DNA from: Buchananella sp. 14KM1171
GTDB lineage: Bacteria > Actinomycetota > Actinomycetes > Actinomycetales > Actinomycetaceae
Direction: 5' to 3'
Assembly (NCBI RefSeq): GCF_041380365.1
Contig: NZ_CP159981.1
Span: forward strand, 434,001 to 498,000
DNA length: 64,000 nt
Shown here: piece by piece, positions 52,781-61,855 of the stretch
How the letters are laid out: every line of letters begins with the position of its first letter
Numbering within the stretch: position 1 is the first letter of the stretch
Translations under genes and position numbers: made by a program
Notes under the pieces: generated by a model
Database searches by the model: none
The model's input: only the letters and a program-made list of their open reading frames with translations
What the model was told of the DNA's origin: nothing

Positions 52781-53060
52781 ATGATGGACTGGCTAAACTT
52801 GTTCACGGGATTTGGTTTCAAATTCCGAAGCCTTGTGAACCTCGCGGCTTCGGGCTACGCTCTCGCCGCTCTCCTGCCATACTTCGGAGTGGGAGATTCA
52901 GGGTTCATGAATCTTGCCCAGGCTGCAAATTCCATCAAACTCCATTCGTTAGGTGAATGGATTCAGAGTGCTCATTGCACGCTCAAATCGATTATGTCGA
53001 TTGGGTACCTATACATCGTGCTTGCTATCTGGCTCCTCTTGGTGTGTCTGAGCCTTTGTG
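52781..53060 (+). pseudogene. 5' part of a membrane-protein gene split by ISL3
   Basis: Starts ATGATG at 52781 behind GAGAGGA. Hydrophobic segments: SLVNLAASGYALAALLPYFG and SIGYLYIVLAIWLLLVCLSLC. It is cut at CCTTTGTG (53053-53060), the 8-bp target duplication; the open frame continues about 10 codons into the IS end. Joining this to 55360-55655 gives one in-frame 191-residue protein. See the finding. Confidence 0.85.
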
Positions 53061-53072
53061 GGCTCTTCCGAT

Positions 53073-53913
53073 TTAAGGGTGTAGGTGGGGTTTGAAGCCG
53101 CCTGTTTCTAGCAGGCTGCGGGTGATGTAGTTGGCCAGGTTGCGAAAGCCCAGAGCGGTGCCGCGTAGGTGTTCGAGACGGCCGTTGATGGCTTCGGTTG
53201 GGCCGTTGCTGGTCTTGGGGTGGTCGAAGTAGGCCAGGATGTCAGTGGCGCGTTTCTTTAGTGTTCGTCCCAGGGTGATGACCTCGCTCCGGGAGCGAGG
53301 TAGGCCGCTAGAGATTGCGGTGATCAGTTCTTGCATGAGTCTTTTGCCTTTGGCCCGCTCGGGCTGGCGGTAGGCGGCCACCATTTTTTGGTACACACCC
53401 CAGGTCACCTCAACTTGGGCATGGTCATCGTTGGAGAACAGCGTCTCTAGGCGCTGGTGCTGGCCGGGGGTGAGCAGATCGATGCCGGTGTGCAGGATGC
53501 GGCGGGCCTTATACAAGGGATCAGTTGATCGCCCACGGCGTGCGTGGAGTTCTTGTTGAACACGCCGCCGGCACTGGTCAAGCGCATCTCCTGCTAGTTT
53601 GACGACATGGAAGGGATCTAGCACAGGTCTGGCCTGGGGTAATTCCTCACTCGCGGCAGTTTTAAACCCGGTGAAACCGTCCATGGCCACCACTTCAACG
53701 CCCCGACGCCAGGCTTGATCGCGTTCGCTTAGCCAATTCTTGAAAGCTTGTTTGGAGCGTCCCTGGACCATGTCCAGCAGCCGGGCCGGGCCAGTACCGT
53801 CCCTGATGGGGGTCAAATCGATGATTACAGTGACGTACTTGTCTCCTTTGCGAGTATGACGCCAGATATGCTCATCCACGCCGATAACTCTGAGGGCTTG
53901 CCGGGCCGTTTTC
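53073..53913 (-). pseudogene. ISL3 transposase, 5'-truncated copy
   Basis: The C-terminal ~270 residues of an ISL3 transposase (RVIGVDEHIWRHTRKGDKYVTV...AMDGFTGFKTAASEELP...DPFHVVKLAG...YFDHPKTSNGPTEAINGRLEHLRG). The N-terminal zinc-finger and DNA-binding part is missing, cut at the internal terminus at 53915. It is about 85-90% similar to the intact copy by eye. Confidence 0.88.
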
Positions 53914-53926
53914 TGGCTCTTCCCAT

Positions 53927-55282
53927 TTAAGGGTGTAGTTGGGGTTTGAATCCGCCTGCTTCGAGCAGGCTGCGGGTGATGTAGTTGGTCAGGTTGCGAA
54001 AGCCGAGTGCTGAGCCGCGTAGGTGTTCCAGGCGTCCGTTGAGTGCTTCGGTGGGGCCGTTGCTGGTCCTGGGATGGTCGAAGTAGGCCAGGATGTCACC
54101 GGCGCGTTTCTTCAGCGTTCGTCCCAGGGTGATGACCTCGCTCAGGGCGGCAGGTACGCCGCTAGAGATCGCGGTGATCAGTTCTTGCATGAGTCTTTTG
54201 CCCTTGGCCCGCTCGGGCTGACGGTAAGCGGCCACCATCTTCTGGTACACACCCCAGGTGACCTCGACTTGGGCATGGTCATCGTTGGCGAAGAGCGCGT
54301 CTAAACGCTTGCGCTGGGCAGGGGTGAGCAGGTCGCTACCGGTGTGCAGAGTACGGCGGGCCTTGTACAGGGGATCATCAGCCCGTCCCCGCCGTCCATG
54401 TAGTTCTTGCTGAACACGCCGACGACACTCATCAAGCGCCTGGCCTGCCAGGCGTACTACGTGGAAGGGATCGAGCACGGCCCTGGCCTGGGGCATTTCC
54501 TCGGTGGTGGCGGTTTTAAACCCGCTAAAACCGTCCATCGCGACCACTTCCACGCCATCTCTCCATGCTCGGGGCTGCTGGGCCAGCCAGCCCTTGAAAG
54601 CCTGCTTGGAGCGGCCCTGGACCATGGCGAGTAGCCGGGCAGGGCCAGTGCCATCCTTGACGGGGGTTAAGTCGATGACCACGGTTACGTACTTGTCACC
54701 TGCGCGAGTATGGCGCCAAACATGCTCATCCACGCCGATAACTCTGACTCCTTCAAGCCGGACGGGGTCGTTGATCAAGAGGCGCTGTCCTTCGGCCAGC
54801 ACAGCATCGTTGGCGGTGTCCCAAGCCACGGACAGGCCCTGAGCGATGCGGGATACGCTCAGGTGTTGACACACCAAGGCTTCCAACGCCCAACGCACCG
54901 CACGCCTCGATAGGCGTGCCCTGGGCTCAGCTGCCAGGTCCATGTTCTGACGCCATACGTGTGCGCATTCCTGGCAGCGGTAACGACGCACTCGCACTTC
55001 CAGTGTGGTGGGACGCCACCCAAAGGGCTCGTGAGCCAGCCGGCGCTTGACCGTGTCACGTGCCAGGCCTTGACATCCACACCGCCCACACCAGTCATCA
55101 GGCTCGACCAGGCGGCATTCCAGTATCGCCCGCTCAGGCTCGACACGCTGGCCAGTAACGACAAGACCAAGCTCGTCCAAGCCAGCAAAAGTAGTCAGAT
55201 CAGGCGCGACGAAGGTAGCGTTGGACACGTTGAGGTCTTTCGTGTGGGCGGTGTGATGACTCCCATCATCGGAAGACCTCAA
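53927..55282 (-). CDS. ISL3-family transposase, apparently intact
   Basis: A transposase of up to 451 residues: N-terminal zinc-binding CGRCGCQG and CQECAHVW, an HTH-like segment (LSVSRIAQGLSVAWDTAND), and a DDE-type core with VIGVDEHVWRHT, VVAMDGFSGFK, LDPFHVVRLA and TSNGPTEALNGRLEHLRG. The true start may lie slightly inside the open frame (before LNVSNATFVAPDL). No frame breaks are seen, so it may be active. Confidence 0.9.
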   Translation of the reverse strand: MRSSDDGSHHTAHTKDLNVSNATFVAPDLTTFAGLDELGLVVTGQRVEPERAILECRLVEPDDWCGRCGCQGLARDTVKRRLAHEPFGWRPTTLEVRVRRYRCQECAHVWRQNMDLAAEPRARLSRRAVRWALEALVCQHLSVSRIAQGLSVAWDTANDAVLAEGQRLLINDPVRLEGVRVIGVDEHVWRHTRAGDKYVTVVIDLTPVKDGTGPARLLAMVQGRSKQAFKGWLAQQPRAWRDGVEVVAMDGFSGFKTATTEEMPQARAVLDPFHVVRLAGQALDECRRRVQQELHGRRGRADDPLYKARRTLHTGSDLLTPAQRKRLDALFANDDHAQVEVTWGVYQKMVAAYRQPERAKGKRLMQELITAISSGVPAALSEVITLGRTLKKRAGDILAYFDHPRTSNGPTEALNGRLEHLRGSALGFRNLTNYITRSLLEAGGFKPQLHP

Positions 55283-55359
55283 CCCCTACCCACACACCAA
55301 CACACCCTCCCCTGGATCACACCACCAATACACCCTCAATTGGGAAGAGCCCCTTTGTG

Positions 55360-55655
55360 TCGATTACAAAGGTGAGGCACCGACGAACGTGGCGCCTAAC
55401 TCAGCGATTGCGTCAGCTTTCTTCTGGGCCTTGTGGGTTGACCTTGTCTCACCGAGATCGATCGTTAACTATGCGACAATTGTCATCGGCGTGTCGCTCG
55501 TTCTAATCGCCTACATGGAGGCTGGAAAAAAGATCCTTCCCAGCAGCAAAGGGTTGAAGAGGGCTGGCCAAGCACTCATCGGGATAGTGAGCTCGTTCCT
55601 TTATGTAGTAGTGGCACCCCCGCTCTGGATAGCGGCATCCGGCCAGACTCGTTAG
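55360..55655 (+). pseudogene. 3' part of the membrane-protein gene split by ISL3
   Basis: Continues the frame of 52781-53060 directly after the second CCTTTGTG (55352-55359). It encodes VDYKGEAPTNVAPNSAIAS..., helices IVNYATIVIGVSLVLIAY and ALIGIVSSFLYVVVAPPLW, and a stop at 55653-55655. Together the two parts total 576 nt. The GTG at 55389 could give a short product on its own, but that is unlikely to be functional. Confidence 0.82.
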
Positions 55656-55820
55656 ACGGATACCGTCGAGTGGGGATTATGCGTTGGACATGTGGGCGCA
55701 GCCCGAAAATGCTGCTCCGTCGCTGGGCGTGAAAGCGATTGTGCTGTCGAAGTTGACTTCGGTGTTGTCGACAAAGGGGTACCGCAGTTCTGACTTATGA
55801 CACTAGGTGGGGTGACCCTA

Positions 55821-57153
55821 TGTGGTGTGTCAGGCTGAACCGTTCTGGGTTTGGTTCCTAGGCGGTGCTCATTTGGTGGGTGTGGTGTTGGTAGTAGCGG
55901 TCTTGGGTTTCTTGGGGTGTGGCATAGCCCAGGTGGCTGTGCAGGCAGGTGTTGTTCCACCAGTTCACCCAGCATAGGGCCTGCTCATTCAACTTCGGTC
56001 AGTCCGGCCCAGTGCTAGGAAGCTAGGTCAACTCGCTCGCGCATAAGCCGTTGACAGTTTCGGCCAGTGCGTTGTCGCAAGTATTCTCCTTCGGTGCCGG
56101 TAGAGGCATCAATTCCTGCTTCGACCAGGCGCCCATGGATCGGCCGACACAGACGTATCTGGTTGGCGTGATCGCTGTGGTGGACCAATCCCTCGACACT
56201 CCCCTTGGCAGTAGCGATAGCTCGTTCCAGGGCCTGCAGGCTGGGTAGGGCCTGGGCGTTGAGTGTGTTACTCACTGCCCAGCCAGCGATCTTGCGGCTG
56301 AACCCAACCTGTTACGAAGGCGGTGTAAACAAACCCGCCGCGCGTACGTGAGTAGTGTCGGCAATCCACAACTGGTTAGGGGAACTGCGCGCGAAGAGCG
56401 GGTCCAACCAGATCTGGGCGCGTAATCGGTCCCAGGAGCGCTCCTCGTTGTTACTGCCTTGCGTCCACGTACAACGCCCCTGAGCCCGGCAAATCTCCCT
56501 CGACAGCCAGGCTCGGTATTGTTCGCGCCCCACGGCCTAGCCTTCGCGTTTGAGGGCATGCCACATCTAGCCACCCGTACACGTAAGTGTTCTCTGGCTG
56601 GATATGCTCGATGACGGGGATCAAAGCGGCATCTCGCAAGCAGCGCTGCCAGGGCGTAGGGTTCTTGGCCTTGCGATACCCTCGCACCCGTGATGAAGGC
56701 GCTTTGGCGGTGTTCGGTGAGAGCTGTGCGGATGCGTTCAGCGCCGAACCTGGCCCGGCCCGCGTCGATGAAAGCGATCATTTCGGGTACCGAGGGCCCG
56801 TGTTCTATTACGGAAAGCCTGTGGCTGCCTTCAGGATCTCGTTGACCTGGCGGAGCTGAGCGTTTTCTCGCCGCAGGCGGGCCACCTCGCACTCCTTGAT
56901 GGGGCTTGTTCAAGATCCTGTCTCAGGCTGGGATCGCGATACCAGCGGCGCATCGTCTCATACCCCACCCCGAGATTGACGCCCTTCCTCACGTAGAACA
57001 CTGGTGAGGGAGACTGTCTGCTGCGATGCCAGAGGGTCGCTGACAAGACGAACAGCACGCGACTTGAACTCTGGGGCCAAACGCTTCGGCTGAGGCAAAT
57101 CCATTCAGGCTGACCACCGAAACCAAACCCAGGACGGTTCACAGTGACACCAC
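55821..57153 (-). mobile_element. Degenerate IS3-family element
   Basis: The left end (from 55821, GTGGTGTGTCAGGCTGAACC) and right end (to 57153, complement GTGGTGTCACTGTGAACC) form imperfect inverted repeats that continue into CTGGGTTTGG on both sides. Inside are broken orfA and orfB sequences on the minus strand. No target duplication was found. Confidence 0.75.
55858..57110 (-). pseudogene. IS3 orfA/orfB remnants
   Basis: orfA pieces: PKRLAPEFKSRAVRLVSDP and RRENAQLRQVNEILKAATGF in different frames. orfB pieces: MIAFIDAGRARFGAERIRTAL, NQLWIADTTHVRAAGLFT, and the C terminus WVNWWNNTCLHSHLGYATPQETQDRYY before the stop at 55858. Multiple frameshifts make it inactive. Confidence 0.75.
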
Positions 57154-57179
57154 GTTAAGAGACACACCCAATATCCAGC

Positions 57180-57425
57180 GGCGCACCTACAGCCCTGAGC
57201 GATGTCATCATCCTGGGCCGGACGTTAATGAAACGAGCCGGTTATATCCTGGGCTATTTCGACCACACCAGGACCAGCAACGGCCCCACCAAAGCAATCA
57301 ACGGCCGCCTGGAACACCTACGCGGCATCGCGCCGGACTTTCGCAATCCAACCAACTACAACGCCCTAAGCCCTCCTTCACGCCGGAGGACTCAAAGAGC
57401 ACCTACACCCTCAACTGTGAAGAGC
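57180..57425 (+). pseudogene. ISL3 transposase C-terminal fragment
   Basis: Plus-strand sequence ALSDVIILGRTLMKRAGYILGYFDHTRTSNGPTKAINGRLEHLRG matches the C-terminal part of the ISL3 transposase at 53927. It is followed by a decayed terminus (CACCCTCAACTGTGAAGAGCC) ending near 57425. It is in the opposite orientation to the main ISL3 copies. Confidence 0.8.
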
Positions 57426-57445
57426 CACTTACAGATTCCCACTGT

Positions 57446-57868
57446 CTACTCGTTGCGACTCGCTACGACACACCTGATGCCGGACGCAAGAGTAGCCACA
57501 GCAAGAGTCGTCACGAGAGCAAACAACAACTCTGCTAATTTTCCTGGAGCACCACCCCCGCCCCATTCACTGAAAATTGCATTGGCGCCCGTTGCAATCG
57601 CAGCTGCAATGGCCGGAACGCCAAATCCCGAAAGTACCACCTCTACAATTTTCGAGCGCTCCTTGGACACGGCACCCGAATATATCATCAGCAATGCACC
57701 AATGATAATTACAGCTAAATTAGCATAGAAAGGTTTCGCCAAATTTAAATCGAAGACCAGAGACACAACAATTAGCCCGCCGAGAATAGCAATTGCTACA
57801 CCCGGGGCCCAGAAAAGGGCAATTTGCTCCTGCCTAACACTCTTAATGCCATGTTGATCCGGTGCCAT
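57446..57868 (-). CDS. Small integral membrane protein, unknown
   Basis: A 140-residue protein. Hydrophobic segments: IALFWAPGVAIAILGGLIVVSLVF, FYANLAVIIIGALLMIYSGA, VEVVLSGFGVPAIAAAIATGA and LAELLFALVTTLAVATLASG. An AGGGG sequence lies about 5 nt before the ATG. No family is recognised. AT-richer than the chromosome and wedged between IS fragments, like the two other small membrane proteins in this segment. Confidence 0.55.
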   Translation of the reverse strand: MAPDQHGIKSVRQEQIALFWAPGVAIAILGGLIVVSLVFDLNLAKPFYANLAVIIIGALLMIYSGAVSKERSKIVEVVLSGFGVPAIAAAIATGANAIFSEWGGGGAPGKLAELLFALVTTLAVATLASGIRCVVASRNE

Positions 57869-57939
57869 AGGAACCCCTAGACTATAGTGAGATTTTGCTT
57901 GCCGGACCTGATCATACAGGAAGCGGACTCGACATTACA

Positions 57940-57974
57940 GGCTCTTCCCAAATGAGGTTGTAGTGGCGGTGTGA
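57940..57974 (+). mobile_element. Solo ISL3 terminus
   Basis: GGCTCTTCCCAAATGAGGTTG matches the left end of the ISL3 element (compare 53915), but no transposase lies next to it. Another scar in the IS-rich segment. Confidence 0.6.
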
Positions 57975-58068
57975 TCCAAGGTGAATTGCCCTGAGTTTGG
58001 CCCCTAGGTTCTGCTCTCCCTATGAGTGCAATTGCAGCGCAATGATGGACGTCTCAATCCCTCACGCC

Positions 58069-58809
58069 CTACCCCGCCTTAGCCTCACCCCGATACTCCC
58101 GGCACCTCACCTGCAGCCCCGTCTCCGTCCGCTTCCACTCGCACATAGAGAGCACCGCCCACACCGCCGCGATCACGCCGAGCAGCTCCAGGTATTCCTC
58201 GATGTGGATGATGGCGAGCATCTTGGAGGTCATCGGCCCCAGGATCGGGTCCAGGTGCCCGGAGAGCGTCTCGACTCCTACCGCGCCGCCCACAAAGATC
58301 AGTCCCGCAATCACCAGACGCTTCAGCACGTCCAGCGGGAGCCTGTATAGCAGCGGCGCCAGCAGCACCGGCACGGCTATCACCACTACGGTCCCGAATA
58401 CGGCCCACCGGTAGGAGAAAAAGTCATATGCCAGATACGGCGTGATCGCGTCGCCGTAGGACCAGAATTCTTCGTGGATTTCCGTGGCCTCGTCCGCGGA
58501 GCCGTACAGCGCTACCGCCGCTACCAGTAGCCACATGAACCGAAATCGGCGGGACAGGAATGCCACGAACACTGCCGCGACCGCCAAAATGATCCACTGC
58601 GAGGCCGCCCACCAGCTCGAGAGGTTGTATTCGCCTCCCACGTTGAACCAGTTCCAGGTCTCCCACCACGGGGAGGACGCGTCCCCGCGCCGCCCCACGG
58701 TCAGCCATAGCACGCCCGACGTTCCCACCGTCGCCGTCGAAATAAGCAGCATGAGCCAGATTAGCCAGCCTGAGAAGCTAGAAAAGGACAGCCTGAGGCG
58801 CTTGAGCAT
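58069..58809 (-). CDS. Multi-pass membrane protein, unknown
   Basis: A 246-residue protein with about six hydrophobic segments (LIWLMLLISTATVGTSGVLWL; WIILAVAAVFVAFL; FMWLLVAAVALYG; FGTVVVIAVPVLLAPLLY; LVIAGLIFVGGAVGVE; LELLGVIAAVWAVLSM). Conserved-looking polar residues sit between helices: SADEATEIHEEFW and IIHIEEYLELLG, acidic/His clusters that could bind a metal. ATG 58809 is chosen because GGGAG lies about 7 nt upstream. No family is recognised. It is just beyond the IS graveyard, and GC-rich like the core chromosome. Confidence 0.6.
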   Translation of the reverse strand: MLKRLRLSFSSFSGWLIWLMLLISTATVGTSGVLWLTVGRRGDASSPWWETWNWFNVGGEYNLSSWWAASQWIILAVAAVFVAFLSRRFRFMWLLVAAVALYGSADEATEIHEEFWSYGDAITPYLAYDFFSYRWAVFGTVVVIAVPVLLAPLLYRLPLDVLKRLVIAGLIFVGGAVGVETLSGHLDPILGPMTSKMLAIIHIEEYLELLGVIAAVWAVLSMCEWKRTETGLQVRCREYRGEAKAG

Positions 58810-59002
58810 GGTATGTCTCCCACTGGAGGAAATGGGCGGCAAACTATCCGCGCCTTGCAAGCAACGCGCCAATTAAACGATAGGTGAGGCAGCCTGCGAA
58901 TTCTGGCGATTCGACGCAGCATTGCAGCCCCACTCCTACAAATCCTCCCGCCCAACGCCACCTCACTCCGCACGCCCACACCCACACCCCCGAAAACCCG
59001 AA

Positions 59003-59034
59003 CGGGGGCTGCGTTCCTTCGAACGCAGCCCCCG
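59003..59034. terminator. 14-bp hairpin after efeB
   Basis: CGGGGGCTGCGTTC and GAACGCAGCCCCCG around a CTTC loop, 31 bp past the efeB stop on the minus strand. A likely end of the efeUOB operon. Confidence 0.8.
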
Positions 59035-59065
59035 CCACAGCCGGGCCCCGGGACAAGCCCCCGCC

Positions 59066-60577
59066 TTAGGCGAAGAGCTTTTGCCCCAGGTAGTCCTCGC
59101 CGTCCCGCAGCCCGGGCAGGACCAGGTAGACGGCAGAGGACAGGTGCTGGATGTACTCGGTGAGCAGGTCGTCCTTCATGCGCGCGAGGACCGGGATGAA
59201 GCTCTCCGCAGGGTTACGCACGAATGCGATGAAGAACAGGCCCGCGTCCAGGCGACCCAGGTAGTCCACGCCTTCCAGGTAGTTGTATCCGCGCCGCAGC
59301 ATGCGCGCCCCGGCGTTGTTGTCCGGGTGCATCTGGGCCACGTGGGAGTTCGGGTCGATCGCCAGCCCGGCCGGTGAGGTGGTCCGCTCGGTCCCCTCGG
59401 CCTTGAAGTCGGGCGTGTCGAACTCTCCCCCGCCGCTCAGGGGCGCACCGTAGATCTTGTCTCGACCCACGATCCGCTCCTGCTCGCCTAGCGAGAGCTC
59501 GTCCCACACCTCCATCATCATCTTGATCTTGCGGGCGCACAGGTATGTGCCGCCGGCCGCCCAGTCGCCCTGGTCGTCGCCGGGCTGGATCCACAGGTGG
59601 GAGTCCAGCTCGCTCTTGGCTTCCTCGGCCTTGATGTTGGCGGTGCCGTCCTTGAAGCCGAACAGGTTGCGCGGGGTGGCTTGCGCCGTGGAGGTGGACG
59701 AGGTCCTGCCGTACCCCAGCTGCGTCCACCTCATGGTGGCCCGCCCGAAGGCGATGCGGGTGAGGTTGTGCAGCGCGTGCAGGTTGACCATCGGGTCCTC
59801 GCTGCACGCCTGGATCACCAGGTCGCCGCCGCCCAGCTTCGGGTCGATCTTCTCCGCCGCCATCGGCGGGATGCCGTCGCGCAGCGCCTTGGGCATCTTT
59901 CCGGCCAGCCCGTACCGGTCCACCCCGTCCTTCTCGAACAGCGTGGCGCCCACCCCGAATGTGATGGTGAGCCCGGCCGGGCCCAGGTCGGTGGTCTCGC
60001 CGGTGTCGGCCGGCGGCCCGTGCAGGGAGGTGGTGTAGTCCCCCACTAGGTCGCCGTTCGTCATGCGTTCGGCGGCCAGCGTCCAGTCCTGCAGCAGCTG
60101 GATGACCTTCTTGCGGTCCTTCGTGGTCAGGTCGAACGCGGCCGTGTGCATCTGTTGCTGCGCGGGGGTGAGCACCCCTTGCTGGTGCACGCCCCTGAAC
60201 GGGTAGCGCAGCTGGCCGATGTCCCTTGCCGCGCCCCCGCTGGCGGCCGCACCGCCGGTGCCTGCGCCGCGCCCCAGCGCGAATCCGCCCCCGGCCAGGC
60301 CAAGGGTGAGCGCTCCCCACCCGGCCAGGCCCAGGAATTGGCGCCGCGTGAGCCCGCCGGCGTTACCGGCCTCACCGCCGCCAGCCGCAGCGTCGCGCCC
60401 ACCGAGGTGGGGATTGCCGCCGTGGCCGACGTTCCCGCCGGCCCCGCCGCCTTCGTGGCCAGCGCTCGCGCCGGCCGCATCGCCCTGTCCGCCCGTCGCG
60501 TGGAACGGACACCCCGCGCCGGGGCCACCCGCGTGGGTGGCCCCGGCGCCGTGCTCGGAGTTGAGCTCCTGGTTCAC
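59066..60577 (-). CDS. efeB: Deferrochelatase/peroxidase EfeB (Dyp-type, Tat-exported)
   Basis: A haem-binding Dyp-type peroxidase that works with EfeUO in ferrous iron uptake and can take iron from haem. The 503-residue protein carries a twin-arginine signal GGLTRRQFLGLAGWGAL (RR at 78-79). The Dyp core includes the distal GFKDGT motif (LFGFKDGTANI) and GAGARMLRRGYNYLEG with likely haem-ligand residues nearby. Unusually, ~75 Gly/Ala/His-rich residues with GCPFHATGG precede the Tat motif. It starts with GTG 60577, 9 bp after efeO. The tatA-tatC genes start 2.5 kb away. Confidence 0.92.
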   Translation of the reverse strand: MNQELNSEHGAGATHAGGPGAGCPFHATGGQGDAAGASAGHEGGGAGGNVGHGGNPHLGGRDAAAGGGEAGNAGGLTRRQFLGLAGWGALTLGLAGGGFALGRGAGTGGAAASGGAARDIGQLRYPFRGVHQQGVLTPAQQQMHTAAFDLTTKDRKKVIQLLQDWTLAAERMTNGDLVGDYTTSLHGPPADTGETTDLGPAGLTITFGVGATLFEKDGVDRYGLAGKMPKALRDGIPPMAAEKIDPKLGGGDLVIQACSEDPMVNLHALHNLTRIAFGRATMRWTQLGYGRTSSTSTAQATPRNLFGFKDGTANIKAEEAKSELDSHLWIQPGDDQGDWAAGGTYLCARKIKMMMEVWDELSLGEQERIVGRDKIYGAPLSGGGEFDTPDFKAEGTERTTSPAGLAIDPNSHVAQMHPDNNAGARMLRRGYNYLEGVDYLGRLDAGLFFIAFVRNPAESFIPVLARMKDDLLTEYIQHLSSAVYLVLPGLRDGEDYLGQKLFA

Positions 60578-60588
60578 GGCTACGCCCT

Positions 60589-61779
60589 TCAGCCCAGCAG
60601 CGTCTCGGTCAGCTTGGCCAGCGGCAGGCGCAGGGCGTTGACGGCGTCAGAGAGCTCCTTGCGGGCGGCCTCGTCCACCTTGTCGTAGAAGACGTAACCG
60701 TCGCCTTCCTTGTACTTGGCCAGCTCGGCCTCCAGGGCGGCGAACTGGTCCTCGATGTCCTTGGCCAGGTCGGCGTCCTTCTTCTTGGCCAGGGCCTGCA
60801 CGTTGCCGTAGGCCACCTTGGCGCCCTCGACGTTGGCCTGGAAGTCCCACAGGTCGGTGTGGCTGAAGGCCTCTTCCTCACCGGTGATCTTGGTGGTGGC
60901 GACCTCTTCCAGCAGGGTGATGGCGCCGTTGGAGATCTCGTCCAGGCTGACGGAGAAGTCCTCGGAGTAGACCAGGTCGTAGAGCTTCTGGGTGTCGGCC
61001 ACCAGCTGGTCGGCCATGGCCACGCGCTCGGCTTCGTTCAGGCCCGCGTAGCCGGCCGGGCGCCACAGGTCCTTCTCGATCGGGTGCCAGCCCTGCCAGG
61101 TGCCGCCCTCGGAGCCCATGGCCTGCCAGTCCACCTCGCGCAGGTCCAGCGCCGGGTCGATGTCGCCGAAAGCCTCGGCGGTCGGCTCGATGCGCTCGTA
61201 GTACATGCGAGTGGGCGCGTAGGAGGCGCGGGCGGCGTCGAAGTCGCCGGCCTTGTAGGTGTCGGCGAACGCCTGGGTGGCGGTCAGCAGCTGGCCGGCC
61301 TGGTCGCGCACGTAGGCGGTGTAGTTGGTGACGGCCTCCTCCACGACGGCCTTCTCGTCGGCGGCCAGCTCGATGGTCTTGCCGGAGTCGGTGACGGTGA
61401 ACTCGCGCACGTCCACCAGGTTGCCGATCATGTTGGTCTTGCAGGCCGTGTAGTAGGTGCCCGGCTCCAGGGTGATGGTGTAGTCCACGGTGGTGCCGGG
61501 GCCAACGTTCTCGCGCTCGCCCACGATGCGCAGCTTGTCGGAGGCCAGGATCTCGAACTCGTTGCGGACGGTGCCGTTGTTGGTGAGCTTGAAGCTGGTC
61601 ACACCGGAGGGGGCGGTGTTGGCGGAGACGTTGCAGGCGTCGTCCGTGATCTCAACGGTGAGGGTGTTGGAGCCGGAGGCGGCGTTGCCGGAGCCGCCGG
61701 CGGGGTCGTTGGCGACGCAGCCGGACAGGGCCAGTGCGACGACGGCGCTGAGCGCGCCAATGCGAGTGAGGTTGCGCAT
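60589..61779 (-). CDS. efeO: Iron uptake lipoprotein EfeO
   Basis: The extracytoplasmic iron/copper-binding partner of EfeU. The 396-residue protein has signal LSAVVALALSGC (lipobox LSGC), an N-terminal cupredoxin-like domain (about 38-135, with Cys and Met near ACKTNMIGN) and a C-terminal M75-peptidase-like domain with the metal motif HxxE in GWHPIEKDLW. AAGGAG lies just before the ATG. It lies between efeU and efeB as usual. Confidence 0.94.
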   Translation of the reverse strand: MRNLTRIGALSAVVALALSGCVANDPAGGSGNAASGSNTLTVEITDDACNVSANTAPSGVTSFKLTNNGTVRNEFEILASDKLRIVGERENVGPGTTVDYTITLEPGTYYTACKTNMIGNLVDVREFTVTDSGKTIELAADEKAVVEEAVTNYTAYVRDQAGQLLTATQAFADTYKAGDFDAARASYAPTRMYYERIEPTAEAFGDIDPALDLREVDWQAMGSEGGTWQGWHPIEKDLWRPAGYAGLNEAERVAMADQLVADTQKLYDLVYSEDFSVSLDEISNGAITLLEEVATTKITGEEEAFSHTDLWDFQANVEGAKVAYGNVQALAKKKDADLAKDIEDQFAALEAELAKYKEGDGYVFYDKVDEAARKELSDAVNALRLPLAKLTETLLG

Positions 61780-61855
61780 TTTTCTCCTTATTGAGTTGGA
61801 GTTGGATGGCCGACGTTGCCGCCGGCCGCTTTGACACTTGCGTGTCGTAGTGAGG

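Larger units (their letters stand above)
53061..55351 (-). mobile_element. ISL3-family composite: truncated copy plus full-length copy
   Basis: Bounded by GGCTCTTCC (53061) and GGAAGAGCC (to 55351), with CCTTTGTG flanking on both sides (53053-53060 and 55352-55359), the 8-bp duplication typical of ISL3. A second internal left terminus (GGCTCTTCCCATTTAAGGGTG) begins at 53915. The element thus holds the 3' portion of one copy followed by a complete copy in the same orientation. Confidence 0.9.
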
